Source: Paraspadella gotoi (lineage: Eukaryota > Chaetognatha). From it: 64,000 nucleotides of DNA. Under the pieces are notes generated by a model that saw only the letters and a program-made list of their open reading frames with translations, searched no databases and was not told the origin of the DNA. Every line of letters begins with the position of its first letter. The first letter of the stretch is position 1. Of this stretch, positions 21,874 to 34,021 are shown piece after piece. The stretch is taken from the NCBI GenBank assembly GCA_051294375.1, contig CM119267.1, positions 13,525,081 through 13,589,080 of the forward strand. Reading direction: 5' to 3'. The position numbers were made by a program, and so were the translations under genes.

Positions 21874-24170
21874 TCAATTTAAAGCAAAATGATCAAAGAA
21901 ATTCTGAACATCATTTCCGTCAAGCACTACCAAGTTCGTCGAGCTAGCTTCGATGAGTAAACTCATTTCTAATTCCATATTTAAAATATCTGGTATATCC
22001 TCGACCAAGAAAGTCAATTTATTATCAGAGCATTTAACATCGCAACATTGAGATTGTTCGCCGGATAAATAACAGTTAGCACCACAACTTGTTTCTAGAA
22101 TACTTTTGTTATTTACGGTATCATAAACAGTATTTAAGAAAAACAAGAAAGATCTTTTTAGATAAGGCTCATCCCCATTGTAGTCCAAACCGAAACTTGG
22201 CATACTTTCTTCATGTAAATTTTCATATAAAACCTCATTATTGGACTTATCAGAGCCACATTTTTCCTCAAAAGAAAAGTTGACTTCCCCTCCATTAGTA
22301 ACATCAAGATCCTGAACCATATTATTTCTTATGTCTTCAAAATCACAATTTGATAGATTGCCATCTTCCTCAAAACTGTCTTCAACACCCCTAATTTTCT
22401 CTGGAGTACTAACGGTAGATAACCTATGTAGACTATCCCTTTCTGGAAAAGAAATGTCCCGTATCGTACAAGTAAGAGGAGAATTAGTAACAGGACATAT
22501 TTCCATACAGGATTTGTTATCAGCAGTAAAGTTATTGACAGCTCGTAATTGGGGTTGAATATTTTTCACATCATTTTTAACAAAACCGTCTGTTTTGAAG
22601 TTATGAGCAGATAATAGATTATTTCTCTCTCTTCTACTATATACAACCGAATATTTACAAGGATCAACAACTTTACCCGGCTTCTCTCGTTCTCGTTTTT
22701 TTATCATGACATTCGAATTTCCAAATGTACTAATATGAGAAAACTCATTAACATAATTTTTAGGTTCTGGAATATTTTCCATTGCATTACCTATTGATAG
22801 ATCAGACAAATTTCCATGAAATGGAGGTGAAATGTCAGTAAGTCCAGAAAATGGGGTTAAACTATCCTCCTGATTTAATTTTACAATGTTTTCGATGAGG
22901 TCCGTCCGACTCGAGGAGGAGAGTGGTAGTGGAAAATCACCTGATTCTGGTAGTGGTGCAAGTTCTTTGTCCTCAGAATTGTTCGGTTCCAGGTCCTCCT
23001 CATATTTATCTTTATTAGATAAATCAATAAAATCTTCTTCGACTTCCACCGTTTCTTCCAATATATCAAGAATATTCCGTTTATAAACCGCACTTCTTGA
23101 CTTAGAAAAACTGATTTTATAAGCGTTATCAAATTTTGACGGACTTCTGAGAATAATGGTACTTTTTTTGGCTTGACTTTCATTAATCAGTCTGGAATCG
23201 TCCTCAAATTCGTCAATGTTTAGCTCAATAACAGATTCGATAACCTTCGTGTCGGATGAATCCATTAGACGCACTGATTCCTTAAATATGCTACTTTCGG
23301 AAATTCTAGTTGCTTCTGAGGCGACTGGAGATTTGCGAACCGACTTTCCCAAAACTTTCGGAAATACAATTTCTAATTTACTTTTTAAAAAATCAAGCTT
23401 TTTTCCACCGATACTTTTCCAAATATCATGTATGGACTTTTTGTCGTCTTGCACAGAGCAAGGATTTACTTCCCTAAAAATGAACCTAAAAGCATCCACG
23501 AATTTTTTATATTCATCCCTAGCAAATGCATCACTCATTTTAATGAGATATACTCCGAGAAGACTTCTCTTTCCGAAATCGCTTAATTGATTATAGGCAG
23601 AATTAAGCATTTTTAGGGGAAGAGTTTTATTCGGAATTGATGCTTTTAATAGTTTACGCATTTCAGCGAGTTCACTGTCGCGTTGACGTCGCCGAGATAG
23701 AGCTTTAATATCAAACTTTTTCCATTTTTCTTTAACGGAAGTTTTATTATCAACCATTCCTGAAATAAATAATGCTATTAAACTTCGTTTAACTCGACCC
23801 CCAAGTTTTACATCTCCTTTCGTCCTTGGTCTTCTGTAAACTTTTCTGTTTTTCTTCGCTTCCTTTTCACTTTTTATTCTCTCAGCCTCCAAAGCCTTTA
23901 CCTCAGGTCCAACAACTGACTTAGCTCGTTTTACCTCTTTCAAAATATCTTTAACATCAAGTTTGTCGAAATCGGAGTCAAGTTTTTTTTCCACTTCTGC
24001 ACAAGTCATGTTAGGGTTTTCTAATTCTACCCGTCTTCTATTGTCTGCACTCCAAAGCTGCTTGGCATATTGCAAAAAAGGCCTCTTCTTTGGACCTATT
24101 CCTTTCTCTAATCCCCGCCCTGTGCCTGGAGGCCGTCCTCTTCGTTTGACGATTGTTTCTTGAATCTTAG
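21874..24170 (-). CDS. Large AT-hook / HMG-box-like nuclear protein (main exon)
   Basis: The frame reads 814 residues if taken from 24318. However, a good 3' splice site (ctgtcatattcag) at 24171-24172 suggests the exon starts at 24170, and the bases upstream resemble a repeat also found near 29650. The exon then gives about 765 residues. Near its start is an AT-hook (KRRGRPPGTGRG). An HMG-box-like segment follows at once (KKRPFLQYAKQLWSADNRR and on through ENPNMTCAEVEKKLDSDF). A basic stretch and a helical region (FGKRSLLGVYLIKMSDAF) come next. The C-terminal half is long, acidic and Ser-rich, and ends NFFDHFALN. These features suggest a minor-groove DNA-binding chromatin or transcription protein. 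I cannot name an orthologue. The POU gene starts 129 bp downstream on the same strand. Confidence 0.75.
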
Positions 24171-24318
24171 CTGAATATGACAGTGACAGTATTCCGGAAA
24201 TATAATTCAAAATTATACAAACAGGCACATTTAAATGATCCTTCCTGCCCAAAGTGAAAAGATGGGAGTAAGAACAGGAGCCTCTCCCATGGCCACTCAT
24301 TAGCAACAGCCAATGCAT

Positions 24319-25185
24319 TCAGCCATCGCACTTTCGGGGGAATGTGTTGTGGTAGGGGAAGACGGGGCAAGATGGTAAGGTTAAGCTATTTTTCCATTTT
24401 TTCTCTTTATTACATGTATGTATCGACCAATGTCTTGTGTAATTATTTTATGAGTTTGATTAATTACTTGTAAACCGTATTAAAGTACTTATATATAAGT
24501 TTGTATATAAGATATATATTAGTTTATATATATATTAGTTTATATACAGTCCTGTGTTAAAAAAAGGACACTGTTCAAATATTAAGTAACGCTCGTTTTA
24601 CGCACATAAAAATTATGACAAATGTAGATTTTGAAATGGAAAATCCATAGGTGTAAATTAAAAGAAAATCAGTCCAAGCATTCAAGAGCTATAGCTCTTG
24701 AAAGACAAGTGGTAAAAAAAAATTTCTTATTTGAGTTGCTTTAAAAAACCATTTTTGAAGATCTGTCAAAAACATTGTATTTATATTTTTTTTAAAAATT
24801 ATGAATGAGAAATAAAGACTTTTAAAAAAGGAAATCATATGTGCAATTTAAAAAAACATCTTAAAAGTATAAGGATCTCGCCAAAGTATAGTATCAAAGA
24901 AAATTAATGAAAAAGTACTATAATCTAATTTACATATTGCAGTAAATCATAATGAAGAGGAAATTCAAACAAAAAATATTTGAATCGATATGAAACAAAG
25001 AAAATGGACACCCATTTCAACTTCCTCACTAATGGAACTTGATACCTAGATACATTGTTTGGTAGTTAAACCATAAACCGATAAAATAAAGATAGAAATT
25101 GTTTTTTTATTTTTGAGAGAAGATTATTATTGACTACTTATTACTTAAGAGAAGTGGCGAGCGAGAATAAAACAGTGGTTCAACC
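24319..25185. other. AT-rich stretch upstream of the AT-hook gene
   Basis: Should contain the first exon and promoter of the AT-hook gene, but I cannot identify them. The segment 24335-24375 (gaagacggggcaagatggta) resembles 29640-29680 inverted. A sequence at 24930-24985 (atattgcagtaaatcataat) recurs at 26065-26115. Confidence 0.4.
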
Positions 25186-25630
25186 TAGACTATGATGTGA
25201 TGATAATTGTTCATTGCTGTGATGATAAGCATTCATTCACGTGATGATAATCATTCATTGATGCGATGATAACCATAGTAATTGATTGATTTATTAATAT
25301 AATAATAATTGATTGATTAATATAATAGTAATTTATTGATTGATGTAATAGTAATTTATTGATTGACGTAATAGTAAATTATAGATTGATGTATTAGTAA
25401 ATTATTGATACGGTGATTACCAAATATTGATGCGATGATAACCAAATGATTGATGCGATGATAACCAAATGATTGATGCGATGATAATCATTCATTGATG
25501 TGATGATAGTCAGAGAGAGACAGAGATAAAGACAGAGAAAGCTGGACAGCCGTTGGAAGGTCGCTGTACATTCAATGCAGAGCCTGAACTCGTTTTTAAA
25601 CGATTCAGAAAAGGCAGCGCCTGACAAAGT
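25186..25630 (+). repeat. Composite repeat R5, copy 4
   Basis: A head of degenerate ~20-bp units (gatgcgatgataaccaaatg) is followed by the GA-rich block and 'aactcgtttttaaacgattc'. The order is the same as at 17140-17540. Confidence 0.65.
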
Positions 25631-28079
25631 TTTTTTATTTTTTATTATTAATACCTAAAAAGAAAGATCGAATACAATTATTAATACCAAAAACAGTATT
25701 GACAAAATTAGAAACAGTATCAGTGTAAGAGACTAGAAAACAAATAAAAACTAAACTATTAAATTCAACAAAAACAAAAGACACTAACGTTTAAATGGAC
25801 AAAGGAAGAAAAATATATATATAATTTGAAGAAATAAAAGAAAGGCAAAAAAAGTTACAATTGTTTACAATTGGAAATTGTTACAATTTTTTCCAATCAT
25901 AGGTTGTAAAAGATTTTATTTTTATTTGTATTAAAATTAAGATATAGCTTCTCATTAAAAAGGTCTTTTGATATCACAGGTTTTTTATTGATTCAAAGAT
26001 TTTTTTATGAATTTCATCTTCAATATTATTTACTGCAATATGTAAATTAGATTCTCATTTGCATATTGCAGTAAATCATAATGAAGGGGAAATTCAAACA
26101 AAAAATACTTGAATCTAAATGTAATATAAAAATATTAAAAAATATGAAATAAAAAATCTTAAAAGTATAGTGATCTCGACAGACGTTACTATCATAGAAA
26201 ATTAATAAAAAATTCTGGAAAAAAAAAGAATTATTGATATATAATAATTGATTGATGTATTAATTATTGATTGATTATTAAATACTAAATCCTTCATAAA
26301 AATATTAAAATATTAAAATAGAAAAATGAAAAATAGTGAAACAAGTAATTTGCAAATTTTCATATGTATGAGTGAAAAAAAGAGAAGTTTACCCGCAGCA
26401 GAGCTGAACTCGTTTTTAGACGAATCAGAAGAGGCAGCAACGGAAAAAGAGAAAGAGCAACATATAATTAAAACGTAATTGTAATTCGTAGTACCTCTTA
26501 TATTAAATATGAAACATATGATTCTAAAAGATGATAAGAAGCTATATCTAAATTTTTAGCTTCTTATGGTTATACACTTTTATAATTTCCAATTGTAAAA
26601 AAAAAGTAACGACAATACAAAATTTATAAAGAATTTGAATAATTATTACTGGTGCATTAAATATTCTTCCAATTTGTCTTAAGAGTTATAGCGTTCCATG
26701 GTGGCTGCAGCAGCAATTTTAATAAAGCTTATCAAATTTCATCTTTGAGTAGTTGTTTTCAAGCCTTTGTCAAAGTCATATTTGTCATAATATAATTATG
26801 AAATTTATTAGATGATAAAGGAGACAACTAATTTTTACTTACAATTCAAAACATTATTAAAAATATTAATTTTTTTTACATGGCTGACAATAAATTGAGG
26901 TAAAATGGAACAGTGTTCCATTTTACCCCATATGCTTTTTCAGCAGGTTTAAGAAAACTTAATATTAGAAAATAAAAGTTTTCAACATTTGTTGAATAAT
27001 TAGGTTAAAAAAGTATCTAAGCACTTTTTAAAAACAAATTTTATTATTATAAATATAGTTTTAAAAAATAATATTAAAACTTCAGAATATTTTAATTTTA
27101 TCATATTTTTTGATATGATAGAGAACAAAAAGTTAAATAAAAAATATATTTACAACTTTTGAAAATTCTTACGTTTTCTTGGTCAAAATTTAGAAAAACT
27201 AACAAAATTATCAAAAAATAATGATGATAATAATTTTTAATTGTTTTAATAATGATGATAATAATTTTTTTTTAATAGTTTTAATAATGATGATAATAAT
27301 TTTTAATTGTTTTTTCACCCACTTATGAGCAGAATATCAAAAAAAGAATTATACTTTGTGCAGACAACTTTTTGCAAGCTACCCGAATCCGATCTTAAAA
27401 GTAAAAAAAATCTAAAAAATTTTTTTTAACCATTTCCATCTATAAATAAATAGAGGCGGAAGAGGAAGAAGAAAAGGTGTCTCGAACGAGAATGGGGAAG
27501 AGAAATGGGGGAATCCAGTGAAATATACTCATCCCACTATCTGTTATTTTTTTTAAAAAATGTATAAATTTTCGTTTGAGCAGGCGCTCAATTAAAATTT
27601 TTGACCCAACTTAAATCATGTCAGAACATCGAATTATTATAAATTATTATTATTAAACGCGCTTGCATGAAAGCCGAAACATGTCCTGCTATATTACAAA
27701 TGAAATCGTTGTTGTTAAGACTTCGTCTTTATTTTCATTTATCTAAAACAACGAAAAGAAAGAACTTTCCCAGTGATAAATTAACTCATGAGTGGATGGG
27801 GGGATTGACTTAAAAATGTGGGTAGAAAAGTGTGTAATTGAGCAGGAAATCAAGTTTTGGAATGGTCCGAGTGGAAATGAGTTTAATTAAAAAAAACAAA
27901 AAAACCTGTTTTACTAATTGATTTTGCTTCTTTTTTCATTAATAAATTTATTAATCAGTTAATCAATTAGTCAATTAATTAATAATTATTAGACACTAGA
28001 CAGTAAAGCGTAGTAAAAATTCTAAATTTAACTATATACTATCAATATAAACTATCAATTTCGTTGCGTTTTGAAATTT
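25631..28079. repeat. AT-rich region of decayed repeats
   Basis: Includes an R5-like segment (26370-26620: gcagagctgaactcgttttt, then gatgataagaagctatatct) and an R4-like stretch (about 27100-27440). A half hammerhead is at 27666-27690 (aagccgaaacatgtcc) followed by the shared tail acaacgaaaagaaagaa (27752-27768). An F2-like segment covers 27780-28000 (minus). No gene is recognised. Confidence 0.5.
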
Positions 28080-28134
28080 GGGAGAAAAAAAAAACAATTT
28101 ATTTGTTTTTATCAACGAATTGTATTATTAATAA

Positions 28135-28172
28135 GACATGTTTCGACTCTTGAGTTTTAGAGTCTTCATCAG
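28135..28172 (-). ncRNA. Hammerhead ribozyme, intact core
   Basis: Reads CTGATGA, stem II GACTCT/AGAGTC, GAAAC, AT, GTC on the minus strand. All conserved core positions are present. It lies at the left inverted end of the PLE fragment. Confidence 0.75.
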
Positions 28173-28871
28173 GTATGACAATCAATAATTTCTTACTCTT
28201 TAACATTAGGCAAGAACAGGCAATCGCCCACCTCACCGTCAGGTGAGAGGAGGGCCGTCGGCAGGCCTCTCACCGTCAGGTGAGAGGAGGGCCGTCGGCA
28301 GGCCTATCAGGCCAGAGAGATATTCGAGTGGCGTTAGGCATTTTGCCAGGAGGATCATTACCAGGTCCCGAAATGTCATACTCTACAGTCATATCTTCTC
28401 AGCCCATGACAAGCCAATGACCCGAGCCTATCGCCAACGTCCCACCTTTGCCCGCCCGGGGGAGGGCCAGCTCATTTTGAGCTCTTTCTCTCAACTTAAT
28501 TTCACTAACTCTTTACTTACCTATCCCTCATCACTTATTCTTCTATTTCAATTTCAACTTCTTAAACTCATTAATTTATTTTCCAATGTTACTATTAGTT
28601 TAACTCTTAAGTTTGTTATTTTATTTCTTTATCATTGTTATACATTACAAAAAATGTAAAGATTTTCTCTTACCCTGTCTCTCTCTCTCTCATTTCAAAT
28701 TTCACCCAACTTACTTCTTCCCCTGATCTTACCTTCACTTGTCCTCATATCTGACCACTGTCCTTTGCTCAATTCTTTGTTGGAAACTCCCTCTTTTTTC
28801 TGTCTCTCTCTCTCTCTCTTTCTCTCTCTCTAACCTAATGTTAAAGAGTAAGAAATTATTGATTGTCATAA

Positions 28872-28910
28872 CTGATGAAGACTCTAAAACTCAAGAGTCG
28901 AAACATTAAT
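28872..28910 (+). ncRNA. Hammerhead ribozyme lacking the cleavage site
   Basis: CTGATGA, stem II GACTCT/AGAGTC and GAAAC are intact, but ATTAAT follows where AT-GTC is expected. This copy therefore has no GUH site and should not self-cleave. Confidence 0.65.
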
Positions 28911-28925
28911 TAATAATCACTGATG

Positions 28926-30249
28926 GTATGTTGTTAATAATTGACATTTAATATTTTTGTATGTAACTTTCACTATGCCCTACTAGACAGCCTTCTTTAA
29001 ATTAAATTAAAAATAAAATTTTTCTTCATCCCCAAAATTTTCACTTAGCCTAAGCTCTTGTCCTGACAGTAAGGTTTCAGATTTTTATCATTCAAGAGAT
29101 GGTATATTTCCATTTTCTTTTTCCTCCGATCATATGAACCGTGATTACTCTTAAAAAATTAATAAAATTCTTATAAAATAATTTTATTTTAAATATATGA
29201 AATAAATATCCAATAAAATTTTAATTTAAAAAAATAGAATTGATTTTAAAAGCCTGGCTTCTTTTGTTTAAAATTACCCTACCAGTTTTTTTTAATCCTA
29301 GCCTACGGGAAAGTTTTTTTTTATACCCCTTGGAATTACCATTAGGGGTAAGTTTTATTGTTCCCAAAAGGAATTAGGATTGGGAGCGCCCCTTTAAAGG
29401 TCAAAAATCTATTCACCAAGGGGTAGCCAAGACGGTATATCTCGATCTTTGAACGTTCTTGAACGTTATATTTTATAGTTTCTTATGAATTAGTTCATAA
29501 TATTTTATTCATGATTCCATTTTAAACGTGTCTTTTGTTTTTGTTGAATTGTAATAGTTTAGTTTTTACTTGTTTCCCGTTTTCTTTTACACTGTTACTA
29601 TTTTTGACTTTTTCCATACGGTAAAAAGTAGCTAAAATTAGCAATCCCCATCTTACCCCATGTCCCCGCCGTCTTCCCATAGTACAACTTACTCCACAAC
29701 CCCACAACAAGAGGGAAGGGGCGTCTAACCCACTGGTAGTGACGGCCGAGAGTCCGATCCAAAGTTTAGAACATTGAACGAAAAAAAAAAATTAATAACC
29801 AAACTAAACTAAAACTTTCAGGGTTAAACGTGTACTTCAATTATTACTGATCACTACCATATCCAGATAAGGAAGTTAATCTTCTTTTTCGTGTTCTTGT
29901 TGTTAGCATGGGATTAATAAATGGTTCAAGATCTTTGTTTCCTTTATGAGGTTCAATGCCATCTATTTTAGGCTTCAACTGAGGCTCTGTTAACTTGTTA
30001 AATTTTAAGGATAAATCTGATTTAGGCTTAATTTGAATGCAACCGTTATATTTTTTAAAATGTCCAGTATTTTTTTCAGGCTTTGTTTATAGTTTTAAAA
30101 AGTTTAATTACGTGTGACAGTATTTTTTATGCAATGTATTTTTTTTTTTCAAATTAAAACCTTAAAAATTTCTTGAGAGGTATTGATGACTTAAAAAATA
30201 CATTCAGATTCGTCAGTAAAAAATCATAAAAGCATAATATGTTTTAAAA
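28926..30249. other. AT-rich stretch with a tRNA-like fragment
   Basis: At 29715-29775 the sequence gtctaacccactggtagtga (A-box-like) is followed by gagtccgatcc (B-box-like), suggesting a SINE head or tRNA relic. No intact cloverleaf is evident. The rest shows no gene. Confidence 0.4.
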
Positions 30250-30605
30250 TTGGTACAACCAATATAAACTTATCCATTCCAGAGGAGGATTTAGCCTGCC
30301 ATCCAATTCTCCTCTTCCTCTTCTTTCCTCCTCCTCCTTCTGCCCCTCAGTATATTTTGTCTAGCGATACATTCTCTCGTTTCTACTCTTCGCGAAATAT
30401 ACCATTATTTTCCCTCTATTTCTTCACGCCTTCAATACCCCTCAAGCATTCATTTAATAAATTAGTTATCTTTCCCCCGACTTGGGACAGGCTTTGGTGA
30501 TTTAAGGCCTCCATCACACTTACAAGATAATGAATTAGAAGGTCCAGAGTACCTGGCTTTCCTCTTAATGAAGTAGTATATTTTCAAGAATGTTTCAATT
30601 GTAAA
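30250..30605 (+). repeat. Repeat R1, copy 4, split by a ~160-bp insertion
   Basis: R1 sequence runs to ttatccattc (30287), is interrupted by a pyrimidine-rich block, and resumes with cattcatttaataaatta (about 30449) to 'caattgtaaa'. The bases 'cattc' occur on both sides of the insert, as a short target-site duplication would. Confidence 0.65.
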
Positions 30606-30813
30606 AAGGACAACCTCCCACAATGCTCAGAGGCACGGATCATCTCACTGGCTTTAAGCTAAGAGCTTAGACATACATATTTTATCAAATATAAATCTTA
30701 ATTATCCTTCATTTAAACACGATTCATGTTGAAATCTGTCTACATACGCAAATGATATGTATAAGCACTTATACATTTAAAAATTTGTACCGCCAATCAG
30801 TTTGACGCAAATA

Positions 30814-33711
30814 CTACCACAGTAACAGAAAACTATAATCAAAGCCAAAATTTTCAACCTGAGAGTTTTTTACAACACTTTCTAAACCTCCAATGGATTC
30901 TTGAAGATTTTTACTATTTGAAGGTTGGTAAAAGTTATCCTTTAAGTTGTTTTTAGCATCTTTCTGGAACTTTTCCAAAGATAATTCGGTTTCCCCTTCA
31001 ATAGAGCAATACAAAGTTGCTTCAAAATCATACTTCTCTTTTCCTTCCGACAATGATTCTGATTTCTCCTCAGTAATATTTTGATCACTTACATCAAATT
31101 TTAAATTATTAACTTTTCGCAAACAGCTAACACAAGATTTTTCAGGCTCAGCTTTAGAAATGATAGATATCTCTGAAAAGTTTGTAATATCAGCTTGGGA
31201 TAGAGCTTGCTTGACAACAACCGAATTTTCCAGCGAAGCAATATTATTATGGCTTTTCCTAACTTTGTCGTCTTCAGATTCATCAGAGCTAACGCAAATA
31301 ATTTCAATCGAAAGATTAGGACCTTCTTTAACGTTACTTTTTTTTAAAGTACCAACTATCTTTGCTGGAGCAACTTTATCGAAAACAATCGTGGATTTAA
31401 CATTTGGCTCGGGGTCTTCCTCCATAAAAGCTCCCGGAGAAGACATTACTTTATAAATTTTTCCCTCAAAAGACGGTGATTTTAATAATGTTGGAGACAG
31501 AGGATCTTCTAAACGAGGAAGGTTGATTAAATTAGTGAAAGAACTCGAGGGCAATTCTAAATTACGCGTGAGTGAAGAACAAGGCATGGGCAAACTTGAT
31601 AATAATGACCGATTAGGTGAATTCGGCAAAGATCTAAACGATCTATCTTTACTATTATTGGTTATGCTGCTACTTATGGTAGTATCTGAAAACCAATTTG
31701 AAGGTAAATGGTCCGTCTCATTTTTTTCCTGTTTAGCGTGGCTATCCAATGGTGGAAATGCGTTTTTATTTACGTGGACTGGGTTAATCCAAGAATTCTC
31801 TATATTCCCATTTTGCCGAATAGTGCTTGGTTCACGCGAAAACTCAGTACCAAGACTGACTGTTCCTGACAAAGATTTGCTCCGATTGCAGCAAATGTTT
31901 TCATCTGAAAGAAAAATAAGAAAATAGTTACTAGTTACAATGCATTGCTCAAAAATAATACTTAGTAGTTACCGTTTGTTTTATTCAGCCCTGGTTTCGT
32001 CAGACTGGTGCAAACTTGAGAAATATCTGGTCCGCGAACAGTATTATTAAAATCAACGGTTGTGGCTTTAGTAGAACCAGCAGCATATCCTTCCTATCAG
32101 TTGAAGATTATTTCAACAACTTTTTAAAAATGAATCAGTTATACACCACATAAAAATGTTAAACTGATTCATTTTATTACATTCTTTTGATTACATGGTA
32201 TGTATGTACATTGTATGTATATTGTATAATGTTCTAAGTACCTAAAAATAATGAAGTAAAATGACGATATTTAGAAAAACCACTTTAGTTTTTAGAATAG
32301 AAATATATCTTTTCAGCTCGGGATAATGTTCGCTTTAATTCTAATTAGGTACAAATTTTTATATATCTATTCACCAGTTTCTCTGTCGACTAATTTGTAT
32401 TAAATTTTAACAGTGAAATTGTGGCGAATCCTAAATTCGCCTCCTGTATAGCTTGGTGAAACTCAGCTCGTCCCATTGGCTTGGACAGCTAAGTACTCAT
32501 TCACCAACCGTGAGTTCCGGGTTCAATCCCCTCACCGTCACGCTGGTTAAAGTGTGATGGTGTCGGCATAAACACGCCAGTGACATGTGGTGGTCACTGC
32601 AGGTCCAAAGCCCTGGGCGCCAGCTGTCGGGAGATGCATCACACCCTGGGCATCACAAATGTCCCCTCGATGGCATAAAATTCAGAAAAAAAAAAAGATT
32701 CAGAGCTTAAAGCATTGAGATTCTAACCCATATAAAGACCTTATTCTTAGTCATTTTAAAATAACATAAGAGTGATGGAGGCCTTAAACCACCAAAGCCT
32801 GTCCAAAGTCAGGGGCAAGATAGCTTATTTATTAAATGAATGGATAATTTTTATATTGGTTGTACCAATTTCATAAAAGGTATATATAATTATAAACCAT
32901 TAAATTAAATGTGTTTTAGCTAAATGTTGTACAGTACAGTTTTAAAGTAAAAGCTTGAGAGAAACATTTTCTAATGGTGCAAGTTATGTTGAATATCAAC
33001 CTGAGGGTTACTTGGAGCGTGTACGCCGGAATATACATTATCAAATCGATATGTTGAAAGGCGCGCCATGGAGTTCGATTCATTTCCCTCCATTAGACTG
33101 TTGTGTGGCGGTTTTTCCTCCAGCTTGATATCTTCCCGACGCTTGTGCGGCTGAAAAGAATGAATCCGTCGAACCCCACTTCCAAACGCCATTCGGGAAT
33201 TTTGTGAAAACCCAGCTGCACTGAAATCGGATAAGCTCGTCACGCCCTTAACTGATCTTTTTTGCCGAGAATAAATCTTGGGACAGCGGGAAACAGAAAA
33301 GGCTCCAACATCTTGCAAGTAATCCCCAGCCAAGTAATCCCCAGCCAAAGACGACAGGGTCTTGTCGGACGCTTGATTGTAATATTTGTACGGCCTGCGG
33401 GAAAAGCGTGTACCTCCCATTCCGCCCGTAGGAGAAGGGGAACCAGAAGATGAATAAGGGGACGAAGAATGGAAAGAAGGATAACTTGAACAACCGCTTG
33501 CGAAAAGATCTGCATCACGTCTGAACGTTAAACGATTGACGGAAGGGCGTGTCACGGGGACGACTTCGGGACCACAGCTGATGCGCTCATTCAAAGCTTG
33601 TGATAGACGGGTGCGCGATGACAGCGTCTGACAGACGTAGGTTTCCTCTTCAGCGTCACTCGTCTCTGTCAGGTCAACAATTAACTCTCGGCCGGGTGGA
33701 GGCGTCGACAT
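30814..33711 (-). CDS. Ser/Pro-rich acidic protein with two SUMO-interaction-like motifs (at least three exons)
   Basis: Three exons join in frame. The first is 33001-33711, from ATG 33711 and ending CAG|GTTGAT. The second is 31973-32093 (121 nt, after an AG, ending ACG|GTAACT). The third is 30814-31904 (1091 nt, after ttatttttctttcag, ending TAG). The product would be 640 residues. Residues 10-14 are LIVDL followed by TETSDAEEE, and residues ~479-490 are IICVSSDESEDD. Both fit the SUMO-interaction motif pattern of a short aliphatic run next to acidic or phosphorylatable residues. The protein has many SP sites (NSPNRS, LSPTLLKSPS, SSPG), a tandem AGDYLAGDYL, and no recognised globular domain. 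It is probably a nuclear SUMO-binding regulator (inference). A further 5' exon may exist. The 5' half is present again, inverted, at 37.7-39.8 kb. Confidence 0.65.
32430..32690 (+). repeat. tRNA-like SINE family S3 (in an intron of the SIM-protein gene)
   Basis: Contains gtgagttccgggttcaatcc (B-box-like), then 'gtgatggtgtcggcataaac' and 'gccctgggcgccagctgtcg', and ends in an A-rich tail near 32695. A fragment of the same family lies at 8405-8495. It sits between the first and second exons described for the gene. Confidence 0.7.
32770..32875 (-). repeat. Repeat R1, partial copy (in the same intron)
   Basis: Reverse complement of the first ~100 bp of R1, ending with ttggttgtaccaatttcat. Confidence 0.75.
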
Positions 33712-34021
33712 TTTCGACGGCTCATTCACTCATAACTGTCACTTCAAGTTGATTTCGCTAAACAGGAAAGAACATTTGACATGACCAAATAAGTCAAAGA
33801 AAATAGAACTTAAACAAAAAACTATGAAATACCGTCAAAAGTTCAATTATAACATAATTGCTACCAGAACGTCTAACTAGATATGTATCCACGATTTAAA
33901 TTTCAGACGTATCGTTACTATCAGGTCTTCAAAATAATGAAAAGGGAAATAATTTAACAATAACTTGCCCCAGTAGACTAATAATGTAACAAACTGAGAA
34001 AAAGCTGTTCTCGACTCTCAC

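Larger units (their letters stand above)
28080..28925 (+). mobile_element. Penelope-like element 3' region with inverted hammerhead ends
   Basis: A minus-strand hammerhead (28135-28172) and its flank are repeated in reverse complement at about 28835-28910. Together they form inverted terminal repeats of ~75 bp. Between them lies the PLE 3'UTR: the GC-rich block shared with 3.5-3.7 and 52.3-52.5 kb (here with an internal direct repeat of cctcaccgtcaggtgagagg type), then ctgaccactgtcctttgctc, ttctttgttggaaactccct and (TC)n. The 138-residue frame at 28243-28659 is untranslated-region sequence, not a gene. Confidence 0.7.

Noticed and set aside
22886-24163. Several 60-124-residue plus-strand frames
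   Set aside because: Antisense to the large AT-hook gene exon.
24171-24318. N-terminal 49 residues of the 814-residue frame as true protein sequence
   Set aside because: A strong 3' splice site precedes the AT-hook, and the upstream DNA resembles a repeat near 29650, so this part is probably intron.
28243-28659. 138-residue frame rich in Arg/Pro
   Set aside because: Lies wholly in the PLE 3'UTR block, and the homologous blocks at 3.5 and 52.3 kb do not keep this frame.
29715-29775. Possible tRNA gene (plus strand)
   Set aside because: Box-like segments only; arms do not pair convincingly.
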